Shown piece after piece: positions 1 to 7,829 of a stretch of DNA of 64,000 bases (positions are counted from its first letter, which is position 1; every line of letters starts with the position of its first letter). This stretch comes from Nocardia arthritidis (GTDB lineage Bacteria; Actinomycetota; Actinomycetes; Mycobacteriales; Mycobacteriaceae). The notes beneath the pieces are model-generated. The model saw nothing but the letters and a program-made list of their open reading frames with translations, was not told where the DNA came from and made no database searches. The position numbers and the translations under genes are program-made. Where the stretch lies: positions 7,998,001-8,062,000 of the forward strand of contig NZ_CP046172.1 in NCBI RefSeq assembly GCF_011801145.1, read 5' to 3'.

Positions 1-961
1 AATTCGGGTACAGGCTGTCAGAGCTGCCGAGGCCGAGATCCTTGACCGACTTGCCGCCGTTGTAGGACCACAGCAGCGCACCGACCAGTGAGAAGGCCCC
101 GAACTGGATGGCGATGAAGATGCCGGAACCGATCATCGCCCGCTGGCTGTCGCGCAGCGATCGGGTGGCCAGAATGCGTTGCACGATCAGCTGATCCGAG
201 CCGTGCGAGGCCATGGCGAAGATCGAGCCGCCGATGATGGCCGTCGGCATGGCGAAGGAACTGGTGAGCACGTGCGCCAGCCCGAAATCGGTGTCGAAGA
301 GCCGGAACTTGCCGCCGTCCAACGCCTTCGCCCAACCGGACGCGCCGACGTGACCGGTGAGCACGGCGATCGCGATGAGCGCGCCGACGAGGTAGAGGCT
401 CATCTGCAGCGCGTCGGTCCAGATGACGGCCTTGATGCCGCCGAGGTAGGTGTACACCACCGTCAGCAGGGTGAGCGCGACGATGATCACGTCGTAGCCG
501 ACGGTCAGCCCGAACTCGCTGAGCAGCAGTTTGATCGGGATGGCCGAGGCGAACAGCCGCACGCCCTCGGCGAGCAGGCGGGTGACGACGAAGGTCACCG
601 ATGCGACGCCCTGCAGATAGCGTCCGAAGCGCAACTCCAGATATTGGTAGGCGCTGACGAAGCCGCCGCGTTTGTACAGCGGGATCAGCACGATAGCCAC
701 GATGGTGCGGCCGATGATGTAACCGAGCGCCAGCTCCACATTGCCGAAGGCTTGGTCCGTGTACGCACCGCCGGGCACCGAGATGACCGTGAGCACGCTG
801 GTCTCGGTGGCCACCACCGAGAAGCAGACGGTCCACCACGGCATCCGGCCCTCGCCGACGAAGTAGTCGCTGCTCGATTTCTGTTTACCGGACAGGCGCA
901 GGCCGATCCACGCCACGGTCACCAGATAGACGACGATGACGGCTAGATTGAGTGCGTTCAT
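1..961 (-). CDS. Sodium:solute symporter (SSS family), C-terminus cut by window edge
   Basis: Membrane symporter of the SSS family, which imports a solute with sodium. About 320 N-terminal residues are present and the frame stays open to the left edge. The start is ATG at 961 with GGGAGAG at proper spacing. The first helix is followed by SGKQKSSSDYFVGEGRMPWW, a typical SSS N-terminus, then a run of hydrophobic segments with YLGGIKAVIWTDALQ, the usual core region. The next upstream gene in the same direction is a BadF/GlcNAc-type kinase. Symporter-kinase pairs of this kind often serve recovery of cell-wall amino sugars in actinobacteria. The substrate is my inference and is not shown by the sequence. 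Confidence 0.85.
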   Translation of the reverse strand, partial: MNALNLAVIVVYLVTVAWIGLRLSGKQKSSSDYFVGEGRMPWWTVCFSVVATETSVLTVISVPGGAYTDQAFGNVELALGYIIGRTIVAIVLIPLYKRGGFVSAYQYLELRFGRYLQGVASVTFVVTRLLAEGVRLFASAIPIKLLLSEFGLTVGYDVIIVALTLLTVVYTYLGGIKAVIWTDALQMSLYLVGALIAIAVLTGHVGASGWAKALDGGKFRLFDTDFGLAHVLTSSFAMPTAIIGGSIFAMASHGSDQLIVQRILATRSLRDSQRAMIGSGIFIAIQFGAFSLVGALLWSYNGGKSVKDLGLGSSDSLYPN

Positions 962-1048
962 CGCGACTCTCCCGGATGACTGGCGAACCTGGCGCAAGTA
1001 AGTGTCAATCGTCACAGATGGCCTGTCAACGATTGTCAGCCCTAATTC

Positions 1049-1066
1049 ATAGGACTTGAATCCTAT
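1049..1066. promoter_or_regulatory. Inverted repeat upstream of the symporter gene (possible operator)
   Basis: ATAGGA-cttgaa-TCCTAT forms a perfect 6-bp inverted repeat in the gap before the symporter start, and TTCATAGG occurs on both sides of it. It overlaps the stop of the kinase gene by a base or so. An operator role is inferred only from its position. Confidence 0.3.
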
Positions 1067-1067
1067 T

Positions 1068-2005
1068 TCATAGGGGTTGGGTATCGATCCGGGCGATCAG
1101 GGGTTCGAGCACGGTCGACCGATCGGCCGCCAGCAACGCCGCACCATCGATCGGGCCACCGGCCGGCACGCGGCGATCGACCGGGTAGGTGATCGCGGCA
1201 TCCAGCGGGTCGAGCAACGGCCCACCCAGATTGATCAACCCGCCCGTTATCGCGAAGGGCACGGGGCTCGGCAACCCGGACCGCTCGATCGCCGCGCACA
1301 CCGAGCGCCCCAGCGCCGCGCCCGCGGCCGACATGATCTCCGCGGCAACCTCGTCCGAAGCAGCGGCCCGCGCCACGACGGGGGCGAACCGAGCCGCAAC
1401 CAGCGTCGGATTCTCTTGCTGCCCAAGAAATTTCGGCAACTCATCGGGCGCGATACCGTACAGCTCGGCAACCTCGGCCAGCAACACCGTCGCGGCGCCG
1501 CGCCCGTCGTGCGCGCGCAGCACCGCCCGCAAACCCTCCGCACCGATCCAGCCGCCGCTACCCACATCCCCCAGCAGCGGCCCCCAGCCGTCAACCCGGG
1601 TGAACCGCCCCCTCTCGTCCACCGCGGTAACCACCGCCCCCGTCCCCGCCGCCAGGACCACACCCGGCCCGCCCCGAGCGCCCCCGCGTGCGCGGTCACC
1701 GCATCCGAGGTCACCGCCACCTGGCCGACCTCCGGCAAACTCGCCAGCCCCTCGGCCAGCCGAACCGCCGCCTCCGGCGCGGCGACCGCACCCGCCGCGC
1801 CGACACCCACCGCCAACGGCAACTCCTGCGGACCGATCCCGGCCAGCACCGCCCGAATCGCCTTCTCCGCCATAGCGACACCCCCGGCGCTCGCCAGCCC
1901 CGGCGTCCCCGCCACCTCGGCGAACCCCACCTGCACCCCGTCGACCCGCACCGACCCCCGACAACTCGTCTTCCCGAGATCCACTGCGAGCACGCGACCA
2001 GCCAT
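1068..2005 (-). pseudogene. BadF/BadG-type ATPase (N-acetylglucosamine kinase-like), frameshifted
   Basis: Sugar kinase of the ASKHA (actin-like) fold. The ATG at 2005 begins MAGRVLAVDLGKTSCRG, whose DLGKTSCRG is the first phosphate-binding loop. This frame reads well to about AHAGALGA. The rest of the protein (LAAGTGAVVTAV, the second phosphate loop, then GPLLGDVGSGGWIG and the C-terminal lobe) continues in another frame down to the stop at 1068. The frames join at a run of four C on the + strand at 1672-1675; one more base there would restore a single protein of about 312 residues. Family members phosphorylate GlcNAc or related sugars. The break may be a real mutation or a homopolymer sequencing error. 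Confidence 0.75.
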
Positions 2006-2089
2006 CCGCCGATCCTTACATCTCCGCTCTCGGGCCGCCCGGTAATCCACGGCTCCGGTTCTCGACGAATCAGTCCGCGGCACTGGTTC

Positions 2090-2175
2090 TCGACGAATCG
2101 GAAGGTCAAGTGGGTGGTCGCGCCACTACGACGACTGGATCGCCCGAGATAGGCGCGGGGCGCGTTGGCGAGCGG
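2090..2175 (-). repeat. Dispersed repeat, copy A (inverted relative to copies B and C)
   Basis: Reverse complement of this stretch carries CTCGGGCGATCCAGTCGTCG followed by tagtggcgcgaccaccca, which matches copies B and C over about 80 bases with scattered changes. It lies in a 675-bp stretch (2006-2680) where I see no convincing gene. A second short direct repeat, GGTTCTCGACGAATC, occurs just beside it at about 2056 and 2085. Confidence 0.7.
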
Positions 2176-2368
2176 CGTTTCGCCTCCACGAAGGCGGCTG
2201 GGTGGTCACGTCAGTCGGACAATCGCTGCTCGAGCAGCTGCTACACCCGTCTGAAGAGTGCACACCCCGTACAACGAATGTTCGGTTCGAAGACGGGGTG
2301 CGACGTCTCTCTTTTACCTTTGATCCAATAGGTAAGAAGCTTCGCGCGCAGGCCATTTCATCCAGCGC

Positions 2369-2476
2369 GTGAAACCGCACCCCGCATCCCAACGCACCAC
2401 GTCCCTACCTCGGGCGATCCAGTCGTCGTAGCGGCGCACCGCCCAACCAACGCACCGACTCGTCCGAACCCGCCCA
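2369..2476 (+). repeat. Dispersed repeat, copy B
   Basis: Direct-orientation copy with the core CTCGGGCGATCCAGTCGTCG, then tagcggcgcaccgcccaaccaacgc and CGACTCGTCCGAACCC. It matches copy C almost end to end over about 108 bases. All three copies put the same peptide, APLRRLDRPR or a near variant, on the minus strand, so either the DNA or a short peptide may be what is conserved. Confidence 0.75.
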
Positions 2477-2552
2477 TGGATCACACACCCGTACAACAGC
2501 CCATTGCATGCGCGAGAAGCTGAAAGCTATGCGGGAACAACGTCGTCCGGCG

Positions 2553-2664
2553 TGCGAAACCGCAACCCCACATTCCAACGCACCCACGTCCCCATCTCGG
2601 GCAATCCAGTCGTCGTAGTGGCGCGACCACCCAAACAACGCACTGATTCGTCCGAACCCACCCC
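2553..2664 (+). repeat. Dispersed repeat, copy C
   Basis: Direct-orientation copy carrying ATCTCGGGCAATCCAGTCG, then tagtggcgcgaccacccaaacaacgc and TGATTCGTCCGAACCC. It is spaced about 184 bases from copy B and ends just before the 3' end of the MFS gene. Copies B and C differ by point changes and one-base indels, so the duplication is not very recent. Confidence 0.75.
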
Positions 2665-2680
2665 CAACCGCGAGCAGACC

Positions 2681-4027
2681 TCACTGCGGAGTAGCGGTGG
2701 AAGGTTCGTCCGCAGCCTGAACAACCTCCGCCGCATCTCGAACGGATTCGTCTGCGGCGCGGACATCTACGGCCTCCGGAACAGCTTCCGCCGCGTCCTG
2801 GACCTGCACCGGAATCGCAAGCGCGTCAGCGGGTTCCACACCACTGCGCCGCGAAGGCTCAGGTACCAGCGCCCACACCAGTGCCGCGACGGCCAACAGA
2901 CCGCCGGTGACCGCGAGTCCGAGCCCGTACGAAACCTGTTGCGCCAGTGCGCCTACCGCGATGGGGCCGAGGACGGTGCCGAGGTCCATCGACATCTGGA
3001 ATCCGGCGAGCACCGGGCCGCCGCGGCCGCGTGGACCGATGATGTCGGCGAGGGCGGCCTGCTGGGTGGGGGTGAACATGCCCGAGCCGACGCCCGCGAC
3101 GAACGAGGTCGCCAGCAGCCAGGGCAGGTTCGGCGCGATGCCGAGTCCGGCGGTGCCGATCGCGCAGATGATCGAGCCGATCACCAGGAAAGGTTTGCGG
3201 CCGAAGCGATCCGAGAGCCGTCCCGCCGAAAACAGCACCGCGACATTGCCCGCCGCGAATACGGTCAGCGTGACGCCCGCCATGCCGGCGGACTGGTGCA
3301 GCACCTCGACGACGAGCAGCGGCACCAGCGCCATCCGAACGCCGAAAACCGCTGCGCCGTTGGCGAAATTCGACAGCAGCACCGCGCGATATTCCGGTAG
3401 CGCCAACCCCTCGCGGAAGGTCATCATCCGCACCTCGCCGACCGGTTCGGGTGCGGCGAGCGTCGAATTACGCAGGCTCACATAGACAACCGCGGCCGCG
3501 ATCAGCAGCGCGACCGCGTAGATCACGAACGGCGCGCGCAGCCCGAGCCCGGCCAGCGCACCGCCGACCAGCGGCCCGCTCACCGATCCGATCAGAAAAC
3601 TCGACGACCACAGCCCGGACACCCGGCCCCGCTCAAGCGGCGGCGACAGCCGAATCACCAGTGCCAGCGAGGAAACCGTGAACATGGTGGATCCGATTCC
3701 GCCCGCGGATCGCAAAACCATGAGCTGCCAATAACTTTGGGCCAGCGCGCTGGCCCCGGTAGACACCGCGACGATCAACAGTCCGCCGAGATAGACCCAC
3801 CGCTCACCCAGCCGCTGCACCAGCCGCCCGCTCAACGGCGCGAACAGCAAACGCATCAGCGCGAACGCGGAGACGATCGCCGAGGCCGCGGCCACCCCGA
3901 CGCCGAAGCTGCGCGCGTACTGCGGCAGCACCGGCGACACCAACCCGAAGCCGATGGCGACGATGAAGGCGGACCCGACCAGCACCCAGATCTCGGCGGG
4001 CAGGGTCCTGGAGTTACTGCTGCGCAC
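2681..4027 (-). CDS. MFS transporter, DHA1-type exporter
   Basis: Inner-membrane proton-driven transporter of the major facilitator superfamily, 448 residues with about 12 hydrophobic segments. The motif between helices 2 and 3 reads APLSGRLVQRLGERWVYLGG, and the second-half motif reads FSAGRLSDRFGRKPFLVIG. A C-terminal tail of about 55 residues, rich in A, E and D, follows the last helix and is unusual. The first codon is GTG, overlapping the 3' end of phosphoglucomutase by 14 bp, so translation is probably coupled. Family members export drugs or small metabolites. The substrate is unknown. Confidence 0.85.
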   Translation of the reverse strand: MRSSNSRTLPAEIWVLVGSAFIVAIGFGLVSPVLPQYARSFGVGVAAASAIVSAFALMRLLFAPLSGRLVQRLGERWVYLGGLLIVAVSTGASALAQSYWQLMVLRSAGGIGSTMFTVSSLALVIRLSPPLERGRVSGLWSSSFLIGSVSGPLVGGALAGLGLRAPFVIYAVALLIAAAVVYVSLRNSTLAAPEPVGEVRMMTFREGLALPEYRAVLLSNFANGAAVFGVRMALVPLLVVEVLHQSAGMAGVTLTVFAAGNVAVLFSAGRLSDRFGRKPFLVIGSIICAIGTAGLGIAPNLPWLLATSFVAGVGSGMFTPTQQAALADIIGPRGRGGPVLAGFQMSMDLGTVLGPIAVGALAQQVSYGLGLAVTGGLLAVAALVWALVPEPSRRSGVEPADALAIPVQVQDAAEAVPEAVDVRAADESVRDAAEVVQAADEPSTATPQ

Positions 4028-5660
4028 CGGTAAGCGCCTGCCCCACCATTTCCTCCGCGGCCGCCTGCACCTGGGCCAGGTGGTCGGCGCCGTGGAACGA
4101 TTCCGCGTAGATCTTGTACTTGTCCTCGGTGCCGGACGGGCGCGCGGCGAACCACGCGTTCTCGGTGGTGACCTTCAGCCCGCCGAGCGGCGCGCCGTTA
4201 CCGCGCGCCCGGGTGAATACGGCGGTGACGGGTTCCCCGGCGATCTCCTTCGTACCGATCATGTCCGGAGTCAACTTCGCGAGCAGCTCTTTCTGTTCCG
4301 CGCTGGCCGGCGCGTCGACGCGCGCGTATGCCGGGCTGCCGTATCGGCGCTCGAGTTCGACGTAGCGCGCCGACGGGCTCTGCCCGGTGACGGCCGCGAT
4401 CTCGGCGGCGAGCAGCGCCAACAGGATTCCGTCCTTGTCGGTGGTCCAGACGGTGCCGTCCATCCGCAGGAACGATGCGCCCGCGCTCTCCTCACCGCCG
4501 AATGCCAAACTGCCGCTGAACAATCCGGGCACGAACCATTTGAAGCCCACCGGCACCTCGTGCACATCGCGGCCGAGCACGCCGACCACCCTGTCGATCA
4601 TCGATGAGGTGACCACCGTCTTGCCGATCTTGGTCAGCGCATCCCAGCCCATCCGGTTCGCGACCAGGTATTCGATGGCGACGGCGAGGAAGTGGTTCGG
4701 GTTCATCAGCCCGCCGTCGGGCGTGACGATGCCGTGCCGGTCGGCGTCGGCGTCGTTACCGGTGGAGATGTCGTAGTCGTCCTTGATCGCCACCAGCGAG
4801 GCCATGGCGTAGCGGGAGGACGGATCCATCCGGATCTTGCCGTCGCTGTCCAGCGTCATGAATCGCCATGTCGGGTCGACGAACGGGTTGACGACCTCGA
4901 GTTCCAGGTCGTAGCGCTGCCCGATCTCCTCCCAGTAGTCGACGCTGGCCCCGCCCATCGGATCCGCGCCGAGCCGGATGCCCGCGCCGCGAATCGCGTC
5001 CAGATTCAACACATTCGGCAGGTCGGCGATGTAGTGGTCGAGGTAGTCGTAGCGTTCCACCTTGTGCGCCAGCGCATGCTGCAGCGTGGTGCGCTTGACC
5101 CCGTCGAGTCCGTTGCGCAGCAACTCGTTCGCGCGCGCGGCGATGACGTCGGTGGCGACGGTGTCGGCCGGGCCGCCGTGCGGCGGGTTGTATTTGAAGC
5201 CGCCGTCGCGCGGCGGATTGTGCGACGGGGTGACCACGATGCCGTCGGCCTGGTGTCGCGTGCCGCCCCGATTGTGGCGCAGCACCGCATGACTCAGCGC
5301 GGGTGTCGGGGTGTAGCGGTCGCGCGCGTCGACGATCGCGGTGACGTCGTTGGCCGCGAGCACCTCGAGCGCGGTGGTCCACGCCGGTTCGGACAGTGCG
5401 TGGGTATCCCGCGCCAGATACACCGGGCCGTCGATGCCGCGGGTGGCGCGGTATTCGACGATCGCCTGGGTGATGGCCAGGATGTGCGCCTCGTTGAACG
5501 CGGTGTCCAGGCTGGACCCGCGATGCCCCGAGGTGCCGAACGCCACCAGCTGCGCCGGATCCGCCGGATCCGGAATGCGGCTGTAGTAGGCCGTCACCAG
5601 ACCTGCGATATCCGCGAGGTCGGTGGGGCGCGCGGGACGCCCGGCTCGATCATGGGCCAT
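4014..5660 (-). CDS. pgm: Phosphoglucomutase (alpha-D-glucose phosphate-specific)
   Basis: Interconverts glucose 1-phosphate and glucose 6-phosphate in the cytoplasm, linking glycolysis to glycogen, trehalose and cell-wall sugar synthesis. The chosen ATG at 5660 has GGGAG eight bases upstream and gives 548 residues, close to the E. coli enzyme; an in-frame start at 5723 is less likely. Visible motifs are AFGTSGHRGSS near the N-terminus, the phosphoserine loop VVTPSHNPPRDGG, the metal loop TGNDADADRHG, the sugar-binding GGEESAG and the phosphate-binding RPSGTEDKYKIYAES. The downstream MFS gene overlaps its stop. Confidence 0.95.
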   Translation of the reverse strand: MAHDRAGRPARPTDLADIAGLVTAYYSRIPDPADPAQLVAFGTSGHRGSSLDTAFNEAHILAITQAIVEYRATRGIDGPVYLARDTHALSEPAWTTALEVLAANDVTAIVDARDRYTPTPALSHAVLRHNRGGTRHQADGIVVTPSHNPPRDGGFKYNPPHGGPADTVATDVIAARANELLRNGLDGVKRTTLQHALAHKVERYDYLDHYIADLPNVLNLDAIRGAGIRLGADPMGGASVDYWEEIGQRYDLELEVVNPFVDPTWRFMTLDSDGKIRMDPSSRYAMASLVAIKDDYDISTGNDADADRHGIVTPDGGLMNPNHFLAVAIEYLVANRMGWDALTKIGKTVVTSSMIDRVVGVLGRDVHEVPVGFKWFVPGLFSGSLAFGGEESAGASFLRMDGTVWTTDKDGILLALLAAEIAAVTGQSPSARYVELERRYGSPAYARVDAPASAEQKELLAKLTPDMIGTKEIAGEPVTAVFTRARGNGAPLGGLKVTTENAWFAARPSGTEDKYKIYAESFHGADHLAQVQAAAEEMVGQALTGAQQ

Positions 5661-5707
5661 GCTCGGGTCTCCCTTCCGTGTCGGCTGCGCCCGGCTCGTC
5701 ATCAGGA

Positions 5708-5842
5708 TCATGTCCACACCCATTCGGCGGCGTACACCGCGGTGCGGACGGAGTTGTTCGCACTCGCGCCCGGCAGCGCCGAACCGACTATGTTATCGGC
5801 GAACGTGCCGGGCGGCAGCAAAGATTCGAAACCCTCGCTCAT
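5708..5842 (-). CDS. Small hypothetical protein (44 aa) overlapping the DUF190 stop
   Basis: Open frame of 44 codons that begins with an ATGA overlap on the stop of the DUF190 gene, the usual sign of translational coupling. It starts MSEGFESLLPPGTFADN and ends YAAEWVWT. There is no membrane segment and I do not recognise the family. DUF190 genes are often followed by crcB, but this does not resemble CrcB. It may be a genuine small protein or a chance frame in the gap before pgm. Confidence 0.35.
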   Translation of the reverse strand: MSEGFESLLPPGTFADNIVGSALPGASANNSVRTAVYAAEWVWT

Positions 5843-6186
5843 CGCACCGTCCCCTGCCAGATCTCGACCGGGGACAGCGCGACGTTCACGCTGGTGAACA
5901 GTTCGGCGTTATCGGCGACGAAGGCGCGTAGCCGCGGCGCCTCGTCCACGATCGTGACCACCGCGGGTAGATGGTCGGCCAGGTCGAGGATCCGGCTGGT
6001 GTGGATGCGCGAGGACGCGCCGTACCCCTCGATGCCGCGCCATACGCTGGCGCCGGCCAGCCCGGCGTCTCTGGCCCGCCGCACTATCTCGTGGTAGAGG
6101 GAGCCGTGCCGCCACTTGTCGTCTTCGTCCAGCAGTACGGTCAATCGAGCCGCCGACTGCCAGCCACCGACCGGTGTCTCGTTCAT
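5839..6186 (-). CDS. DUF190 family protein
   Basis: Cytoplasmic protein of 115 residues, the full length for DUF190, a ferredoxin-like/PII-like family often linked to CrcB fluoride channels. The ATG at 6186 is preceded by GGAAGGGGGCAGG. The signature is visible as a beta strand LTVLLDEDDKWRHGSLYHEI, then AGASVWRGIEGYG and LPAVVTIVDE. No crcB gene is seen beside it. A 44-codon frame overlaps its stop. The family has no settled biochemical role, though a regulatory or nucleotide-binding role has been suggested from its fold. Confidence 0.85.
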   Translation of the reverse strand: MNETPVGGWQSAARLTVLLDEDDKWRHGSLYHEIVRRARDAGLAGASVWRGIEGYGASSRIHTSRILDLADHLPAVVTIVDEAPRLRAFVADNAELFTSVNVALSPVEIWQGTVR

Positions 6187-6417
6187 CGCCTGCCCCCTTC
6201 CGTCGTGCCGTCGTGTCGTTCAGGTTCAGCTACCGCGCCATGCTGATTCCGCGCACCGCCCCCGAGGTGAGCCGACACCTTGCTCGCGGTGCCGATTGGA
6301 AAAGTCTACGAACCCGTACGGCCGGATCCGGCACCGCCGGGACCGCAATGGTATCGGGACACCAATTGGTCTGTTCCGGGTGGGAGCGCGACAATTGATC
6401 ACGAACAGCGTCGTTCG

Positions 6418-6446
6418 TTGACATGCCGACGGGTTCCACGTACGAA
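6418..6446 (+). promoter_or_regulatory. Putative promoter for the secreted lipase
   Basis: TTGACA at 6418, a 17-base spacer and TACGAA at 6441 make a good vegetative-type promoter about 60 bases upstream of the lipase ATG. The rest of the 318-bp gap 6187-6504 holds short palindromes (CCAATTGG) but no gene I can support. Confidence 0.45.
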
Positions 6447-6504
6447 TGCCCTGAAGGTTTCCGCCGAAGTGCCATCAACTCCGACCCCTATTCCGGGAGT
6501 GACG

Positions 6505-7749
6505 ATGGCCGCAGGACGAGCTCGACACCTCCTATACCGGGCGGCGCCACGCAGGCCCGGGCACAGGCATTTCCGCAAGCTGCTACTGGTGACGCTGTCC
6601 GCGACGGTCGCGGCGCTGGCATACGCGCCGCCCGCGTCGGCGACGCCGATCTACCCGATTCCGGACCCGGACGGCTTCTATTGGGCCCCACCGGATATCG
6701 GCAATTTCCAACCGGGCGATGTCATCCGCAGCAGGCCGATGCCGACCGGCGCCTACCCGGGAGCGACCGCCTGGCAACTGCTCTATCGCTCCACCAATTC
6801 CTATAACCAGCCCATCGCGGCGGTGACCACCGTGCTGATCCCCGCGGGCGGCGGGCTCAACCGGCCGCTGGTGTCGTATCAGCCGTTCGTCAACTCCCTC
6901 GGCATGCAGTGCGCCCCGTCGCACAGCCTGTTCAACGGCACCATGCAGGAGGGCCCCGCACTGAATCTGCTGCTGGCCCGCGGCTGGGCCATCGCCATCC
7001 CCGACCACCTCGGGCCGACGAGCGCATACGGTGCGGCCCGGCTCGGCGGCCGCCTGACCTTGGACGGCATTCGAGCCGTAAAACGTTTCCCCCCAGCCGA
7101 TCTCGCGGGTAGTCCGGTCGGCATGGCCGGATACTCCGGCGGCGGCATGGCCACCGGCTTCGCGGCGGCACTCGCCCCCGAATACGCGCCGGAACTGCCG
7201 ATCGTCGGTGTGGCGCAGGGCGGTGTCCCGGTGAATATCGGCAAGCTCGCCCTCGATGTCGGGTTGCAGCCGAGCCCGCTGTTCGGCCTCGGATTCGCGG
7301 CCGCCGTCGGCCTGGAGCGTGAATACCCGAACGAGCTGCCGATGGAACGCATACTGAAACCCGCGGGCTGGGCGCTGCGCGACCAGGTGGCGAACGCGTG
7401 CACCCAGGAGATCATCAACGCGGGCGCGAACAAGGGCTTCGCCGACGTCTTCTTCGGCCGGATGGAGGATGCCGACCCGACCACCATCCGCATCATCCAC
7501 GAGAACAGCCTCGAGACCTTTCCCGGCGTGCCGCGCGCCCCGCTCTACGAATGGCACGGCACCAACGATCAGGTCAACCCGTGGCTGGCCAGGGATGTGA
7601 TGGGCCGCTACTGCGCGGCGGGCACCCCGGTACTGCTGGACATGATTCCGGGCGCCGATCACGGCACCGCCATATTCGCCGGTGCGCCAAGGGCTTTCAG
7701 CTATCTCTCGGATCGGTTCGCCGGACTTCCCGCGCCGAGCAACTGCTGA
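6505..7749 (+). CDS. Secreted lipase (secretory lipase, LIP family)
   Basis: Exported alpha/beta hydrolase of 414 residues. The ATG at 6505 has GGGAG five bases upstream. It encodes a basic N-terminus, the hydrophobic stretch LLLVTLSATVAALAY and a probable cleavage after PPASA. The nucleophile elbow GYSGGG, an acid in EWHGTNDQVNPW and a histidine in PGADHGT fit the Ser-Asp-His triad. The fold and the sequence WQLLYRSTNSYNQPIAAVTT match secretory lipases known from fungi and actinobacteria, which cleave triacylglycerols or esters outside the cell. A strong hairpin follows the gene. Confidence 0.88.
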   Translation: MAAGRARHLLYRAAPRRPGHRHFRKLLLVTLSATVAALAYAPPASATPIYPIPDPDGFYWAPPDIGNFQPGDVIRSRPMPTGAYPGATAWQLLYRSTNSYNQPIAAVTTVLIPAGGGLNRPLVSYQPFVNSLGMQCAPSHSLFNGTMQEGPALNLLLARGWAIAIPDHLGPTSAYGAARLGGRLTLDGIRAVKRFPPADLAGSPVGMAGYSGGGMATGFAAALAPEYAPELPIVGVAQGGVPVNIGKLALDVGLQPSPLFGLGFAAAVGLEREYPNELPMERILKPAGWALRDQVANACTQEIINAGANKGFADVFFGRMEDADPTTIRIIHENSLETFPGVPRAPLYEWHGTNDQVNPWLARDVMGRYCAAGTPVLLDMIPGADHGTAIFAGAPRAFSYLSDRFAGLPAPSNC

Positions 7750-7756
7750 AAGCACC

Positions 7757-7788
7757 GCGCCCGCGACACTCCGATGTGTCGCGGGCGC
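7757..7788 (+). terminator. Hairpin terminator after the lipase
   Basis: GCGCCCGCGACAC-tccgat-GTGTCGCGGGCGC is a perfect 13-bp stem eight bases after the lipase stop. No long T run follows. It lies between the lipase and a convergent MFS gene, so it may stop transcription from both sides. Confidence 0.7.
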
Positions 7789-7829
7789 TGTCGCTATTCA
7801 GTTGAAAGATGTTGCGGCACAAGGTCAAT

